64,000 nucleotides of DNA from Gnetum montanum (Eukaryota > Streptophyta > Gnetopsida > Gnetales > Gnetaceae). This document shows, in pieces, positions 45,040 to 57,443 of this stretch. Position 1 is the stretch's first letter. Every line of letters begins with the position of its first letter. Location of the stretch: positions 179,524 through 243,523 of the forward strand of contig MNCI01018878.1 of assembly GCA_015680685.1 (NCBI GenBank), in the 5' to 3' direction. Position numbers and translations under genes: made by a program. Below the pieces are notes generated by a model. The model did not search any database. It saw only the letters and a list, made by a program, of their open reading frames with translations, and was not told the DNA's origin.

Positions 45040-48000
45040 CTAGAAACCTCCAGTTCCTACAACATCCTACACAACTATGCAAACCTACTGGACTTCTTAA
45101 AAGCATTTATCATAATTCTAGCCATGGGCCTATCAACCTTCCCACCCTCCATGAACTTCTCAAACAACCCAACAATTGAATGAGTTCCATTGTCAAAGAT
45201 TAATGCACAAGGCACACCAAACTTGTTTATGATATTCTATTGTATAAATTGAGTAGCAGTAGTGGATGTACAGTTGGTGACGATTGCTGCTTCTACCCAC
45301 TTAGTGCAATAGTTAACCACAACTATTATGTATGCCTTTCCATTTAACAAAAGTGTGATGGGATCCATAAAGTCAATGCCCCAAATATTGAATGGCTTGA
45401 GAGGCTGAATCCATTACTATGGCCCCTCCATTTGAGCTATCATTCCACCATCCCTCTAACAATGACAACAAGTGCAAACAAATTGGTGTGCATCCTTAAA
45501 GATTGTTGGTTACTAATATCTTTCCATGAAGATTTTTATGGCTATGCATCTCCCAGCATAATGGCCCCCACAAGGGCCTTCATGAGCATCCTCGAGAACA
45601 CGTAGTTGATCCATGTCAAGCACACACTAGCATACTAGGCCATTGGGACATACTTTGTAAAGATTCTCATTGATTTCCATGAAATGCTTAACTTGGTGAA
45701 GAAACCATTATTTCTTCCGAGTGTCCAGCCCTTATGGTAGTTCTTGCTTGAGCAGATAAGTGAGAATGGTGTTACACCATCTTGGTTCATTGGGCATTTG
45801 TGCATTAATAACCTCTACAAAGAGAGATTCGTCAAGAAATTGATCAGATAAGGGGCTCTCTTTTTTCTTGTTGTCCCATCTTAGCCGTGATAAGTGGTTA
45901 GTGACCACATTTTCTACACCCTTTCAATCTACCATTGTGAGATCGAACTCTTGCAAAAATCACGAACCACCATATGACATGGGGGATCATCGTTGGTTTA
46001 TTTATTAAAAATTGGATGGTACTATGATCTATATGAACGAACACTTTATAACCAAGCACATAGTGCCTAAACTTTTCTAAGGCAAACACCACTACCATCA
46101 ACTCTTTTTCTGTAGTGGTGTAGTTCAGCTATGCATATATGATACTTTAGCTTGTGTAGTGAATGTAATATGGACATTTTTAATCATCCATCTATGTAAG
46201 CACTACCCCCAAAGCATACTTTTATGCATCAGTCATCACATGAAATGGCCTGGACCAATTAGATGCTTGTAGAATTGGGGTCTCAACAAGCTTCTGCTTT
46301 AGTTGTTGAAATGTTTTTTCACATGTAGGGGTCTAGAAAAATGGTGCATCTTTCTTTATTAATTCAACCAACAACTTGCAAATTTTAGAAAAGTTCTCGA
46401 TGAAGCGTCTGTAGTAGCCAGTATGACTAAGGAATGACTGCACTTCTTTAATTATTTCTAGTTGACGGGTTATTCCTTGGATGACCCTTATTTTTTCAAG
46501 GTCTACCTTGATTTCTACTTTTGAGATTTGGTTCCCCAAGACTATGCCTTCCTTGACCATAAGATGGCTCTTTTGCCAATTGAGCCGAAGGTTTGTTTCA
46601 ACATATCTCCTTAACACCTACTCAAGATGGTCCAGGGCTTACTCAAACATATCTTCATAGGTAGAAAAGTCATCCATAAAGACTTCTACCCCACTATTAA
46701 TTTTGTTGTTGGAAAATGTTAAGGACTAATCATTGAAATGTAATTGGGGCGTTACATAGACCGAATGACATTTGATGATAAGAAAAAGTTCCTCAAGGAC
46801 TTATGAAAGTCATCTTCACCTGGTCCTCTAGTGCGATTTGGATTTGTTTATAGCCACTATAACCATCCAAAAATCTATAATAGTTGTGCCCTTAAATGGT
46901 GTCCAGGACTTGGTTGAAAAAAGGCAATAGAAAATTATCTTTAAAAGTTGCCATATTGACGAACCGGAAGTCGATGCACACCCGCCATTTGCCTTCTTTC
47001 TTGGGCACGATCATGAGAGGGCTAACCCTCTTACTATTTGCAATAGGGTAGATGAATCTAGCCTTGAGGAGTTGCTTGATCTTCTCTTTGACAATCTACT
47101 TTAATTTGCGATTCAATCGCTGCTGTAGCTATCATTTCGGCTTAACAGTAGAGTTAGTGTATATCCGGTGCTAGCATACTCTTGGATCTATTCTTGTGAG
47201 CTCAGAATATGACTAGGTAAAGGCTACTAACCGTTTTTTCACAACATTTATCAACATCTTCTTTTGTCCTACAGCAATTTTGGCATTAATAATGATTAGC
47301 CTTTTATTTTTTAAGAACACATACTCCATTCCAGTCAATAATGTCTTTAATTTATGAGGTTCTTGATTGAAATTGTTAGGAATCTCAAATTCTTCCCAAT
47401 TGATATAATCATTTACTCTGTTAGAGAGCTAGTGATGAACTTCCTTGATTTCATCCATACTTGCAACATAATCACATGTTAGGCCCTCAATAGATTCTAT
47501 GCATAATGTACTACTGCTAGAATCGATTGTCAACCATTGGGTGCCTTCTTGTTTTGTGGCTGCTAGGTACAAACATCTTTGGGTTTCAACTTCTAGTGCA
47601 TACTACTTACATGTAGAGATAGAGGTTCGCTTCACTAACCATAGCTTTTGCACACAATGACACCGTGAATTGCTATACTCAATACATGGATCCTCTTCTT
47701 CTCAATCTTCCCAAATTCATTTTCCTTCGATATCTCTAAGGAAAGATCTCTAATGCTTATTTTGGCATCAACAGTTCTTAACCATGTCCTTCCCATAATA
47801 ATTGGGAAGTCCCCCTTATAATTATTAACCTTGATTACTAGGAAGTCAACAAGATATGACCACCCAAAAATGGTATTCACAGTGTCTTCTACTAATCCTA
47901 ATGGAACAATGATGGATTGGTCTGCTAGCTCTAGCCTGATGTTGCTCTTCTTCAAGGGAGGAAGGTTCCATGTAGTGTACATCTCATGTGAGATTAGATT

Positions 48001-48160
48001 AACACCGAAACTAGAGTTAAGAAAAGCTTTACAAGGCTCATTCCCAATAATTTGTAAATATACTAAGGGACTTCCAAGATCAGCTAACTTCCTAGGTAGG
48101 TTACTAGCTCAAATCCAATCAGATACAACATGGGTTAACATCACATTATGGATTTAAGAG
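45040..48160 (-). pseudogene. Athila-like pol: protease, RT, RNase H, integrase (copy B)
   Basis: Domains follow the Ty3/gypsy order on the minus strand. Protease (48160-47635): FLNSSFGVNLI in place of the active D-S/T-G, so its Asp is now Asn; then LELADQSIIVPLGLVEDTVN and PIIMGRTWLRT. RT (about 47100-46333): RVCIDFRFVN, FLDGYSGYKQIQIALEDQ, HQMSFGLCNAPITFQ, catalytic FMDDFSTY (46650-46675, intact) and FLSHTGYYRRFIENFSKI. RNase H (46110-45900): LMVVVFALEKFRHYVLGYK and HIDHSTIQFLI. Integrase (about 45600-45100): HEGPCGGHYAGR and CTCCHC zinc-binding pairs, IWGIDFMDPI and IFDNGTHS; the third acidic residue is not found. Stops are mostly TAG and TAA. The block MVKEGIVLGNQIS is typical of Athila. 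No 3' LTR is found. Confidence 0.87.
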
Positions 48161-50655
48161 GGATTTTGGTTTAAAGAGAACTTAGATAAAGGTGAGGCAG
48201 AGAAAGGTGGAAGAGTAGGGCTACCAGCCACTGGTGTGTTTGAGGGCTTTAGTGGATTATGTGGTCGAAAGAAGGGTCTTTTCTTTAATCATGGTTTTGA
48301 CCCACTTGGTTAGCTAACCAGTTGCAAGTTAATTTTGCTCATAGCATTTATTTGTTGTGGTTGGGCATACAATTCACCCTACATGAATCAAGTAGGTGGT
48401 AGCTATGCAGGAGGCGAAGGAGTAGGTGCAAGAATAGGAGCAGCATGAGGATAGTATGTGGCATTCCTCCTTGCATATGGTAGTTGGTAAACTTTAGGAG
48501 GGTAGTGGTGAGGTTGGTAAGTAGCAACATGACCAAAGGAGTCTCGTGAAGATGAAGGTTACTGAACATAATAGCCATAGGGATCTAGTTGCCGGTAGGG
48601 GTACTACTATCTTGGAGGTGTCAATGCCCACAATTGTGGTTGGTGCCACTGCTGGTATAACTCATAAGGTTGTGGTGGAATTCCACTTGGATAATACTGC
48701 TGTTGTTGATGGAACTATCAAGAATTACCTTATGAATAAGGTAATCTTTTTGGTGTTTACCTTTGTGCAAGTCATGAATGTAAGGCATACACCCCAGATT
48801 CCTGCAAGTGTAACATAATTGGACAACATCCCTTAGGATGTTCATACTAGCAAACATCACACCTACCATCATCATTTGATTCATTGTCCGCAATTGTCTC
48901 TATCATAGCCATCTTACCCTTACCTTTGGATATGGAATGTTCAACTTTCTTACATCTTCAATGCTCGCACTCACCATTTTATTCGTTGAACTCTTCAGTA
49001 ATTTTTAAAACAACTTGAAACTTATTATCCATGGAGTCCCATAATTGGTCAAACTTAGCTTTAATTTCAACCTGCAATTTCTAGAGTGACAAGGTTTTCT
49101 AATTAGCCACCTTATCTTTGGTTAACTCATCCTCACTATTACAAAATTGAACCTCCCTTTTGCAAATAGAAAGGTCCCTATTGTATTCCTTTGCACTTTC
49201 TTGCTTTCTCAATTCTCCCTCCTCCTTGGCAACCTGCTCAATTAACTTTTGGATTTGATGAGCACTTAACTCTTGTTAGTCTTCCTTAAGCATTGATGCC
49301 AAGAGTTTTCCTTGTTTTGGATCATAGCTCGTCTATAATATGGTGGAGTTGGTCAAGCTTAGAATATCCATGGTTAGGACACTTATGCAACAAAGAGTAG
49401 TATCAACCAATAGTAACATCCAAGGGCTCATGGTTTTCTTGTTTCCACCCTTAGATCTACTTCCTCAGGTTGGACACTCAGGAGTACATTTGATATTTAT
49501 CATTAAAAAATTCTAACATCATACTCCACCACCTAATTAATTCCAGTTCCAAGGATCGGTACCAATTTTTTGCTTCCTTAATGAGTGTCCTTGGAAATAA
49601 TTTCAACTTCTACCAATCATTCTCAATATCCTACAAGGCACATGCATCCTAAAAGGCTTGGAGATGATTTTGTGAATTAGCATCATAGCCTCCCTCAAAC
49701 TGAGTGATGTTGTTCATGTCCAACCTCTTTATTCTACTATCCTTTACATGCCTTGTTGGAATCCTCATGGACTCTACAATGTTTAACATGCTCTGAGTGA
49801 CAAGTAGAGGTTCATCAAGGCCATGGTGATGGTGCCTATGATGTTCTCTACTAACCTTCTTTCATGGTAGTGTGTCTCTCTGGATCATCCATGCCTCCAA
49901 TCATGATTATCCCAATGGTCCCTTTTATTGTTTTGGTCTTGTCGGTAACCTTCATTATGGTCATGCCCTTTGTGGTCACATTTTAAGCCAAATGAAGAAC
50001 ATGATGATGATGAAGGGGAAGAGGAAGAAGGAATTTCTTCGTGCCAACACCTACTGCCTTCTCTTTGATGATCACGACCACGATCACAATCATGACTTCC
50101 ATTTGCCCCCTTATCATGACTTGCTCCTCTAGATCCATTTTTGTTATTGGATCTGTTCTGACCAGAACTAGGATTATGAATTGTGGATTGCATGTTCTAG
50201 TTGAGTGCCCCTTGACCAAAGTCAAAGAGAGGAGTTTCACCAAAGGAAAAGCCCCCAAAGAAGTGTTTGCCTCTATCTAATGGGCCAAGCAGAGGTGGAA
50301 AAGTGTTCGACCCCTTGCCCTTCAAAAGCTCATGTTGGTGCTTCAGCTAATGATCCCTTAACCTTTGTGCTTTAGTGGGATGGTAATCCCTTGAATCAGG
50401 ATCTCGCATCTCATAACCCCCATGAAAATTTTGAAGTCCATGTTGTGCAAGCATTAGTTGGAGCATAGCTGGAATAGATTGATCTGGTGGCAACACAATG
50501 TTGCCTTCCATGTTGTGCCACCACAACATTTCATCTTGATGTAAGATGAAGGTGAAGTCTAGTACATACTCATCGAGATGAGCATATACCACCTAGTATT
50601 GTTAAGGTACTTGGTCTGCCTTGGGTGGAGATAGACTCTTGTGAGAAGAAGACAT
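48161..50655 (-). pseudogene. Athila-like gag (copy B)
   Basis: Start at 50655 gives MSSSHKSLSPPK, about 105 bp after the primer site, as in copy D. The frame goes on through two stops to YAHLDEYVLDFTF, WWHNMEGN and a long open run to 50347, then a Ser/His/Asp-rich part (50193-49885, with a run of Ser) that corresponds to the poorly conserved N-terminal spacer. The capsid part (about 49850-49050) is badly broken. The zinc knuckle is at about 48822-48862 (CDVC-stop-YEHPKGCC). A His/Pro/Tyr-rich tail (48600-48200) follows. It is the structural protein of the element and is no longer functional. Confidence 0.75.
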
Positions 50656-50760
50656 TTTATAATAATAATAATTTTTGTTTTTGTAAGATTTTACCTTTAG
50701 GGTTTAAACAATGAGGTTACTAAGTTTTACTAAGTTTAGATAGCACACGTAGAACTAAAG

Positions 50761-50779
50761 TCCCCAGCCACAACATCAA
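50761..50779 (-). other. Primer-binding site, tRNA-Asp type (copy B)
   Basis: On the minus strand TTGATGTTGTGGCTGGGGA directly follows the LTR end. It is a decayed form of the tRNA-Asp-type site seen at 11754-11772 and 62441-62460. Confidence 0.65.
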
Positions 50780-51637
50780 TGATGAGTAGCGAGGTACCCC
50801 TACGTCCAACTATATGAATCACAAGTGTTCACATGGGATCTAGTCAAATTCTATAGACTTTAATTACCAAGTACGCTAAAGCTAAATGATGAGTTCATGT
50901 TGTCTATTCGTTGTCTCCCCAATCTCACTTGTGAAATGCAAGTGTATGGTTAAGTGTGACTGAGGCATAAGATTTTTATCATTTTATGTTCTGTCAATTT
51001 GATTGCCTAAAAACAATAATGAAAGTGAGAGTAATTAAAGCTAAGTAAACTACTGTCTAATCTAACCTAACACAAGTAACTATCCCCACTTCCCGAACAC
51101 ATCTTGAACTTCATGTAAACACTGTTGGATGGTTAAACGCTAATCGTTTCTAAGCTACCAAGTGTCACACATATGTTCAAAGGGGTCATGCTAGTGTATT
51201 TTGATTAGTTTCTTAATTAATCAAAATTAATCACTGAATAAATAACATTAAATGTGAACTTTGTGAAATCATGATATATAAATGCATAAAGAAAGAAAGT
51301 ATCAAGTGCTGCAAGGATGTATCAAAGAGCTCATCTTTATTGCCAACACAATGATGTGTTTAAGTACATCAATGCTTGAATAAAGATTTGATTACACTTA
51401 GGCCTCCTACTACGGGCTCTTGAAAAATATTTTAACTCTCAAATGAACAAACTACAAGGATTTTGCTACTTGACTTCAAGAAAACTACTCCCGAATCGTG
51501 TGCCCAAGGGCTGTATTTATAAGCCTAAGAGTATCCTATGATATCATATGCCCAATATCGCATCTTGGGCCATGATATTGCATACTTGATATCATGGCCA
51601 CTCTGATATCGAAGCTTATGTAAAACATGATTCATCA
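50780..51637 (-). mobile_element. 5' LTR of Athila-like family (copy B)
   Basis: On the minus strand it starts TGATGA at 51637 and ends TCATCA at 50780, next to a primer site. A TATA box (cttataaatac, about 51518) and decayed palindromes (gatatcatggcc, caatatcgcat, gatatcg) upstream of it follow the family plan. It is 858 bp long. Its right end cuts into a Tat-like protease reading frame. Confidence 0.8.
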
Positions 51638-54600
51638 CAAGGCCTCTCCAAAATTAGGTTAAAACCTAGTGTCTCTTCCACCTCTAAGAGATTGGAGAAC
51701 ATGGGGAATTGTTCCCTAGCAATGAAGTCTAGTGAAATGGATCCTCTTACTACTACCCATGATCCATTAAAGGACTTAAGAGTACAAGTGGAGATATCTT
51801 GAATATGCTTCACCAAGCCTAAACATTCAATGATGGGAGAAGGTATAATGTTTGTTGCAACACTATCATCAACATGCACCCAGTGTACCTTGTACGGATC
51901 CACCCTTATTGTTATGAAGATAGGAGCTCTTAACACCTCATTACTTTGTGAGTTGGTTTTCACCTCACTGTCATGAAAGTATAATGTATTTAACTTTTTT
52001 TCTTCCCTAGGTAAAGGAGGCACCATTACTACATGAATGGACTCCTTGTTGGTAGGAACATCTTCACTAATAAGAATAGAGGTTAACATCTTAACTAAGC
52101 CTTCATGGTAAGTAGAGGATATCATCAATAGGTCGTATAAGCTCAAAGAGGTGTTTTTCTGTTTGAGTGAGAGCTTGACTTATTCCATGATAATAAGAAA
52201 GTATTTATCATTTCTAATTATTTTTTCATTCTTGTTAGATTTGACTTCCTCCATTCTACCCAAGATTTTAACCTCATGTTTAAGCACTTGTTTTTTCAGC
52301 CTCTTTTCCTTTTCTTACTGCTTATTGTCCTTTCTTATTTGGCCAATCGAAGTAATTTGAGAATTAGATCTCATGGGAACAGCTAAAATATCTATAGGCT
52401 TTGATGAACCTATATCCTTCCATACCTTTGGTTGTTTATTTTCCTTGGCCTTAGGCTTAGGAGCTAGCTTCTTACATTGTTCTATAAGTGATTTATTTTC
52501 ATTCAACTACAAATAATTTGAGGCATCGACTACCACGGGAGGACATTGATCAACCTAGGTTGTAAGCTTAATGGTGGTAGGAGGGGATACTCTAATCATA
52601 AATGGTTCTTTATGAGGCATAGGTGATGCCAACCTTATGATAAAAGGAATTCTTGAATATGACAAAGTTGGAGTCCTCTTATCACAAGGAGGCACCTAAA
52701 TCACAAATGACTCCCTAGCAGGTTTAGGATTATTACTATGTTGAATGTGACTATCATGTATTGGTCATTATTAGAATTTATAGGATCCTTGTACACCTGC
52801 ATTGTTGGTTCTAAGGCCTAAATGGGTTTAAAGTGTCTAGGACCAATTTTGCATCATCTATAATTTTTAGCAAATCATTCTTTTAAACCAAGGAAAAATC
52901 AGTGTCATGGCCAAGAAGCTAGTGATAATGTCAGAATTGGTCAATTTTAAAGTATTTCTATATAGGCAGATCATCTTTCATAGCCACAGTGAAATCCTTT
53001 GCGATCTTGCATAGGCGATCGTGCCTCATGTGGGCATTCTTATTTATTTTTTTATATTGGATATGACCACTTTTGAGTAGTTAATTAAGCATCTTAGATA
53101 GTTTCATGAGTAATTTTGTATATTTGGATCGATCCTTTTTTCAAAGTTAGGCCTAGGTGAGTTAAAGATAAAGGTACCTGATGTTGATGATTAGGTGATA
53201 GTGGCAAGGACATTTGGTTGCATTGGCTTTTGTCCTTGCATGATTTTTGTCTCTTTGGCCACTGTGGCCACATCTACATTAATCTATTTTCCCTTATCCC
53301 TATCCTTTCTTAGGTGATGGTTCTTTTATGTTACATACACCAAGTTGTTACTAGCTTTTGTAGCATCTTCTATGTTCTTAGTTTGGGAAAAGGCTTGGCT
53401 AAGTAACCATGGATCTAGGTAGTATAGTTTAGACTTGAAAAAATCATTAACCACCCCTTGAATATGGCCAAAAGATGTGTTTTAGAGATGGACTTAGGAA
53501 TTTTTTTTAGGGTAACATTCCATCTTTGTATAAATTTTTGAACAGGTTCAAGAGGCCCCTATTTGACCTTCATCAGTTGACCTAGTGTTGTGTCAAATTT
53601 TAAGTTATACTTGAAATAGTTAACAAATTGTGAAATCAAGTCATCCAAAGATGCTATGAAGCCTTTGGGTAACACACGATACCAGTCCAAGGTTTTTCTA
53701 GTGAAAGATGTAGGGAAGATGCACATTACAGTTTGGGGCTAAGCCTACAACAACAAGCACTCAGAATGAAAGGTAATAAAATGTGAATTAGGATCACCCT
53801 CACCATTGTATTTAGTAAAAAGTGGAACTGGAATTCTTGTGGGAAGAGTTATTTGTGGCACAATGAGACTAATGGGATCATTTTGGTAAAAATCCATAAT
53901 TTTTACTATTCATGTGGTGGATTTGAGCTTCTGTAGCTCTTCCGTAAGATCCTGGATCATTTGGAAGGCCTAATTCTAGCCTCGGGACATTCCTATGGGT
54001 TGCGAAGTTTGAGCTAATGGTTTCAGGGGAACTTGGTAGGCCTTGGGCCATGCAATGGACATCGATATAAATGGAAGGGGCTAGGTGATCATGACAATAG
54101 GGGGATTGAATAAGGAGAAGGAAGTTTAGATTGGAATATGAAAAACAAAGGGGATAAGAGGAGTGTGAGAGGCTTGTGAAGCCTGGGGCCTTGAAGAGGG
54201 CCTCACTGGTATGACAAAGGAAGGTGGTGAGGTAGACATCACTAGTGACATGCACACTGAGTGAGGTTGTTTTGCAAAATCCATAGCCGTAAACAATGAT
54301 GCGAAGTGGGATGTTGGCTGAGACTAGTATGTTACTATAATAGGTGTTGGTTTGAACATAGTGGGATATAAGGGAGTAGATTGAGAAGCTTGATTCTTAG
54401 ATGACATTAAAGGTGCAAAGCTAGGAATGGTTTTTTGGGGTGCTTCCTTACGAAGGTGTCTAGTTCATGCTCTATCTCAAATTCATCTTGGTCTTCATGG
54501 ATTTATCCAAACTAATTTTCTCACTCATCTCATCAACATCTATTAAGGGTGTCAACACCCATGTATAAAAATCCATTAGGTGAGTTTGGCTGTAAGATGA

Positions 54601-54850
54601 GGAAATATATTCTTTTCCATTTTGGTGGATGACTGAAAACTAACATTTGATGTCTGATTTTGAACGTGGGAGTAGGAGGCCAACTTGGATTTTGGAACAA
54701 ATAAAATTGTAATACTTCTCATTGTTAATTGTAAAATTAGGTTCCTATCCCCTCTACCTAAGGAATTATCTATGTTCTATCACTACAAGATACTTAGAAT
54801 CATAGATACACACTGCTTCTTAGTTGGGGCCATATGGGTTATGTTGTGAG
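51638..54850 (-). pseudogene. Tat-like gag and protease, interrupted by copy B
   Basis: The right part (about 54800-53000) is gag: MDEMSEKISLDK-like text near 54510, then a capsid part with TLDWYRVLPKGFI, LDDLISQFVNYF and QKFIQRWN (about 53700-53540), the usual retrotransposon gag signature. The middle (52506-52315) is Lys-rich (EQCKKLAPKPKAKENK). The left part (52146-51638) is the aspartic protease: MSLYDLLMISSTYHEGLVKML, then VHVDDSVATNIIPSPIIECLGL (about 51890-51825), where the active D-D-G/D-S-G has lost its Gly, and ETLGFNLILERP. It stops at the TGATGA start of the copy B LTR, so that element inserted here. The pol part is not found in the window on the other side. Confidence 0.78.
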
Positions 54851-56466
54851 ATAGAATAGTGGAACAAAAAAAAGGCATAAAATGTGTAAGGATAATATGA
54901 AAAGTCTCAACTTGTGAGTAATCCCAATGTATAAGCTAACTTATAAAACTTTCAATGTATGAAAGTTCAACTTAGGTAGGTTGTACTTTACTAAGCTCTA
55001 ATGTATCATAGCTCCAACAAATAAGCTGCAACTACAACAAAAAATAATTTTTTTTCAAAGTTTTATTAATGTATGTAGCAACGTTGGGAAAAGGGAAATG
55101 GGTTCTAACGTATATGTTGAAGTAGCAATTTTGAGCTGCAACTACAAAAAACTAAGAGAATAATTCACACTATGCTAGCACAAATTACCAATGTAAGAAG
55201 CAGAGGTAGCATTGTAACTACAATAATGAAAATTAATTTTCAAGTGTAGGAAGTTGAAACAACATTGCACATTACATTGTAAAAATTATGTATAAAATTT
55301 TTGCTTGGTAAACTAGCTTTGGTTTATATGTTGCAATTTCAAGAAAACCCAAAATAACTTTTAATTAGTTAAATATGCTAACATAAACATGACAGAAATA
55401 AGTAAAAAATTTGCAATAGGTTTTGTTAAAGAATTCAAGAAGAGGCTTTTTTTCTAGTACTAGAAATTGCAATAATGGAAAATTTTGATGCCAGAAGAAT
55501 TGAAAATTCTCATGTGGAACAGTGTTACTCATGAATCCATAGGCCTTGAAAAGGGTCTGGAGTGCTCTAAACAGTCTTGTTGATCACTTAGGGACTTAGG
55601 GAATTCTATTACCAATTAATGTAAAAATAAATGAAGAAAAATATAACAAAATGAGAAAAATAAAAATACAACAAGAGATTCTAGAATAAGAAAAATAAAA
55701 GAGTAATATTAGCAAATGAAAATGATTGTAAATTTTATATCAAATGTAATAATGTAAGAATAAGTTTAAGGAGGAGTATAGATTAAGGCCTTTACATGAG
55801 AAATATAAGCTTGATGGATCTAGTAAAAAATTGCAGGATATGTTCTACAACCACATTCTACACTAGTTTTCTAATTTGATTTGTAATGAATCAACTCCTT
55901 GCTCCTGATGCTCTGCATTAGGTAAGAATTGGTTGTGGGCTCTTAGTTGCCTACATTTCTTTGAAAGTCTTAAGTTCAGTCAATGCAAAGATGATCCAAA
56001 AGTCCTTCAATAGATGCAACCTTTGATTTAAATAGGAAATACACATCGCATTTCCTTGTTGGTTAATTTTACCATGATTGTTGCCCAATTTCTAACAAAT
56101 TATGCCACTTTTTGAATGCTTTTGATGACCAAAATTTGCAATGTATGATGCCCTAATGTTTTGGGACTTTTTGAGCATGAAATACGAATGTATTTGGCAC
56201 TTTCACCACTTAAAAAGTGCAACCCATGAAGCACCAGTGTTATTTGGATTTTCTTGCTAACTTTGATGGCATTTTTTTGCTATTTTCATGGCTCAAATCC
56301 CAAAGTAAATGCCACCAATGTTTTTGGCCTTTTGCTGCCAATTTTTCCAATGTATTTGGGTTTTGTTACCAGATTTTGATAACATATTTATATTCTTAAC
56401 TTCATACCTTAGCATAAAAATGAAATTTCAACATTGTGGGCTATAAATTCCATCTTACATATCAAG
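54851..56466. other. Noncoding stretch left of the copy C LTR
   Basis: No gene. Segments around 55440-55990 are related to 2330-2780 (aagggtctgg, tgttctacaaccacattctacactag), so it is probably leader or LTR DNA of a Tat-like element. Another TA-poor, noncoding run follows to 56466. Confidence 0.35.
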
Positions 56467-57443
56467 TGATGAAAAACAAGTACCCACTATGCCCAACCAT
56501 ATGAATCACAAGCATTCATGTGTAATCTGGTTGAATTATATGGATGGAATTAGTGTGGTATCTAGATTATTAAGCATTGATTGTAGGTCATTGTCTTTTC
56601 ACTTAGACTAGTGGTAGTTTTTTAATGTATGTTTCAGTCCAAAGTGAGGCTTATGATTATGATGTTGTTTGGATCTTAAATGAACCTTAACAATAACATA
56701 GAAACTAGTTATTTAATCTAATTAATAATAAGAAGATAAATTCTAAGCTAGCCTAAGGGCGATGAGTGTCTGTTTACAGTTTACCATACATGTTTTTAAA
56801 TCATTTACCCATTATTGGAATTACCAAGTATTATGCTATTGGGCAAACCAAGCAATAACGTTGATGGGATTACCAAGCGAATACATGTTTACACTCAAAA
56901 CTGGTTGCACTCACTCTGCCAATTGATTAATATACATAAAAATGTAAATATTAGCTAAGTACATCAAAAGTAAATCTATTCTAAGTCAAAGTGCTATAAT
57001 GAATATGAATCAATCTCAATCTTATTACTGTTCATGGAATGTATCCAGGTACAATACCACTCAAATAAGACTCTGCAAAATTGACTCAAATCCATATTCC
57101 AGGCATTCACTAACTATTTTCTAAGATTATGAAATAAAATTACAAGAGTTTGACTACACTATTGACCAAATGGTGCTAAATACTTGGTGGATGCTCGCTT
57201 ACTTATAGGCAAATACAAGCATTGCATCAATGGGGATGCATTAATACATTTATCTATGTTGATAGAGATGTATCGAAGGGGATGCATCAACACATCTAAG
57301 ATGTGTTTCCTATTAATGCATCAACACATTCTCATCCATATATATGCAGTGACACATCTAAGATGTGTTGACAGGGATGCATCGATGAGGCTTTGTTGAC
57401 AAAGATGTTTCTATGAAGTTTCTTGACATATTAGGTCTCATCA
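56467..57443 (-). mobile_element. 3' LTR of Athila-like family (copy C)
   Basis: On the minus strand it starts TGATGA at 57443 after a purine-rich cataggggta (polypurine tract) and ends TTCATCA at 56467. No primer site follows, so it is the 3' LTR. The U5 end (cacttgtttttcatca with gggcatagtgggtac) and the aatcacaagcattcatgtg region match the other copies. It is 977 bp long and carries a cluster of gatgcatc/aacacatc repeats (57220-57400). Confidence 0.7.
57180..57400 (-). repeat. Cluster of gatgcatc and aacacatct motifs in the LTR
   Basis: Short motifs gatgcatc, gatgcatt and acacatctaagatgtgtt recur at least eight times; one (acacatctaagatgtgt) is a perfect palindrome repeated at about 57290 and 57351. 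They lie upstream of the expected TATA region, where other copies have CGATATCG repeats. Confidence 0.5.

Noticed and set aside
49872-50280. Overlapping His/Asp-rich and Thr/Ile-rich frames on the + strand
   Set aside because: Shadows of the low-complexity gag spacer of copy B on the minus strand.
53878-54255. 125-codon frame as a separate secreted or membrane protein
   Set aside because: It lies within the Tat-like gag region and its Ser/His-rich text has no signal peptide or domain; treated as part of decayed gag.
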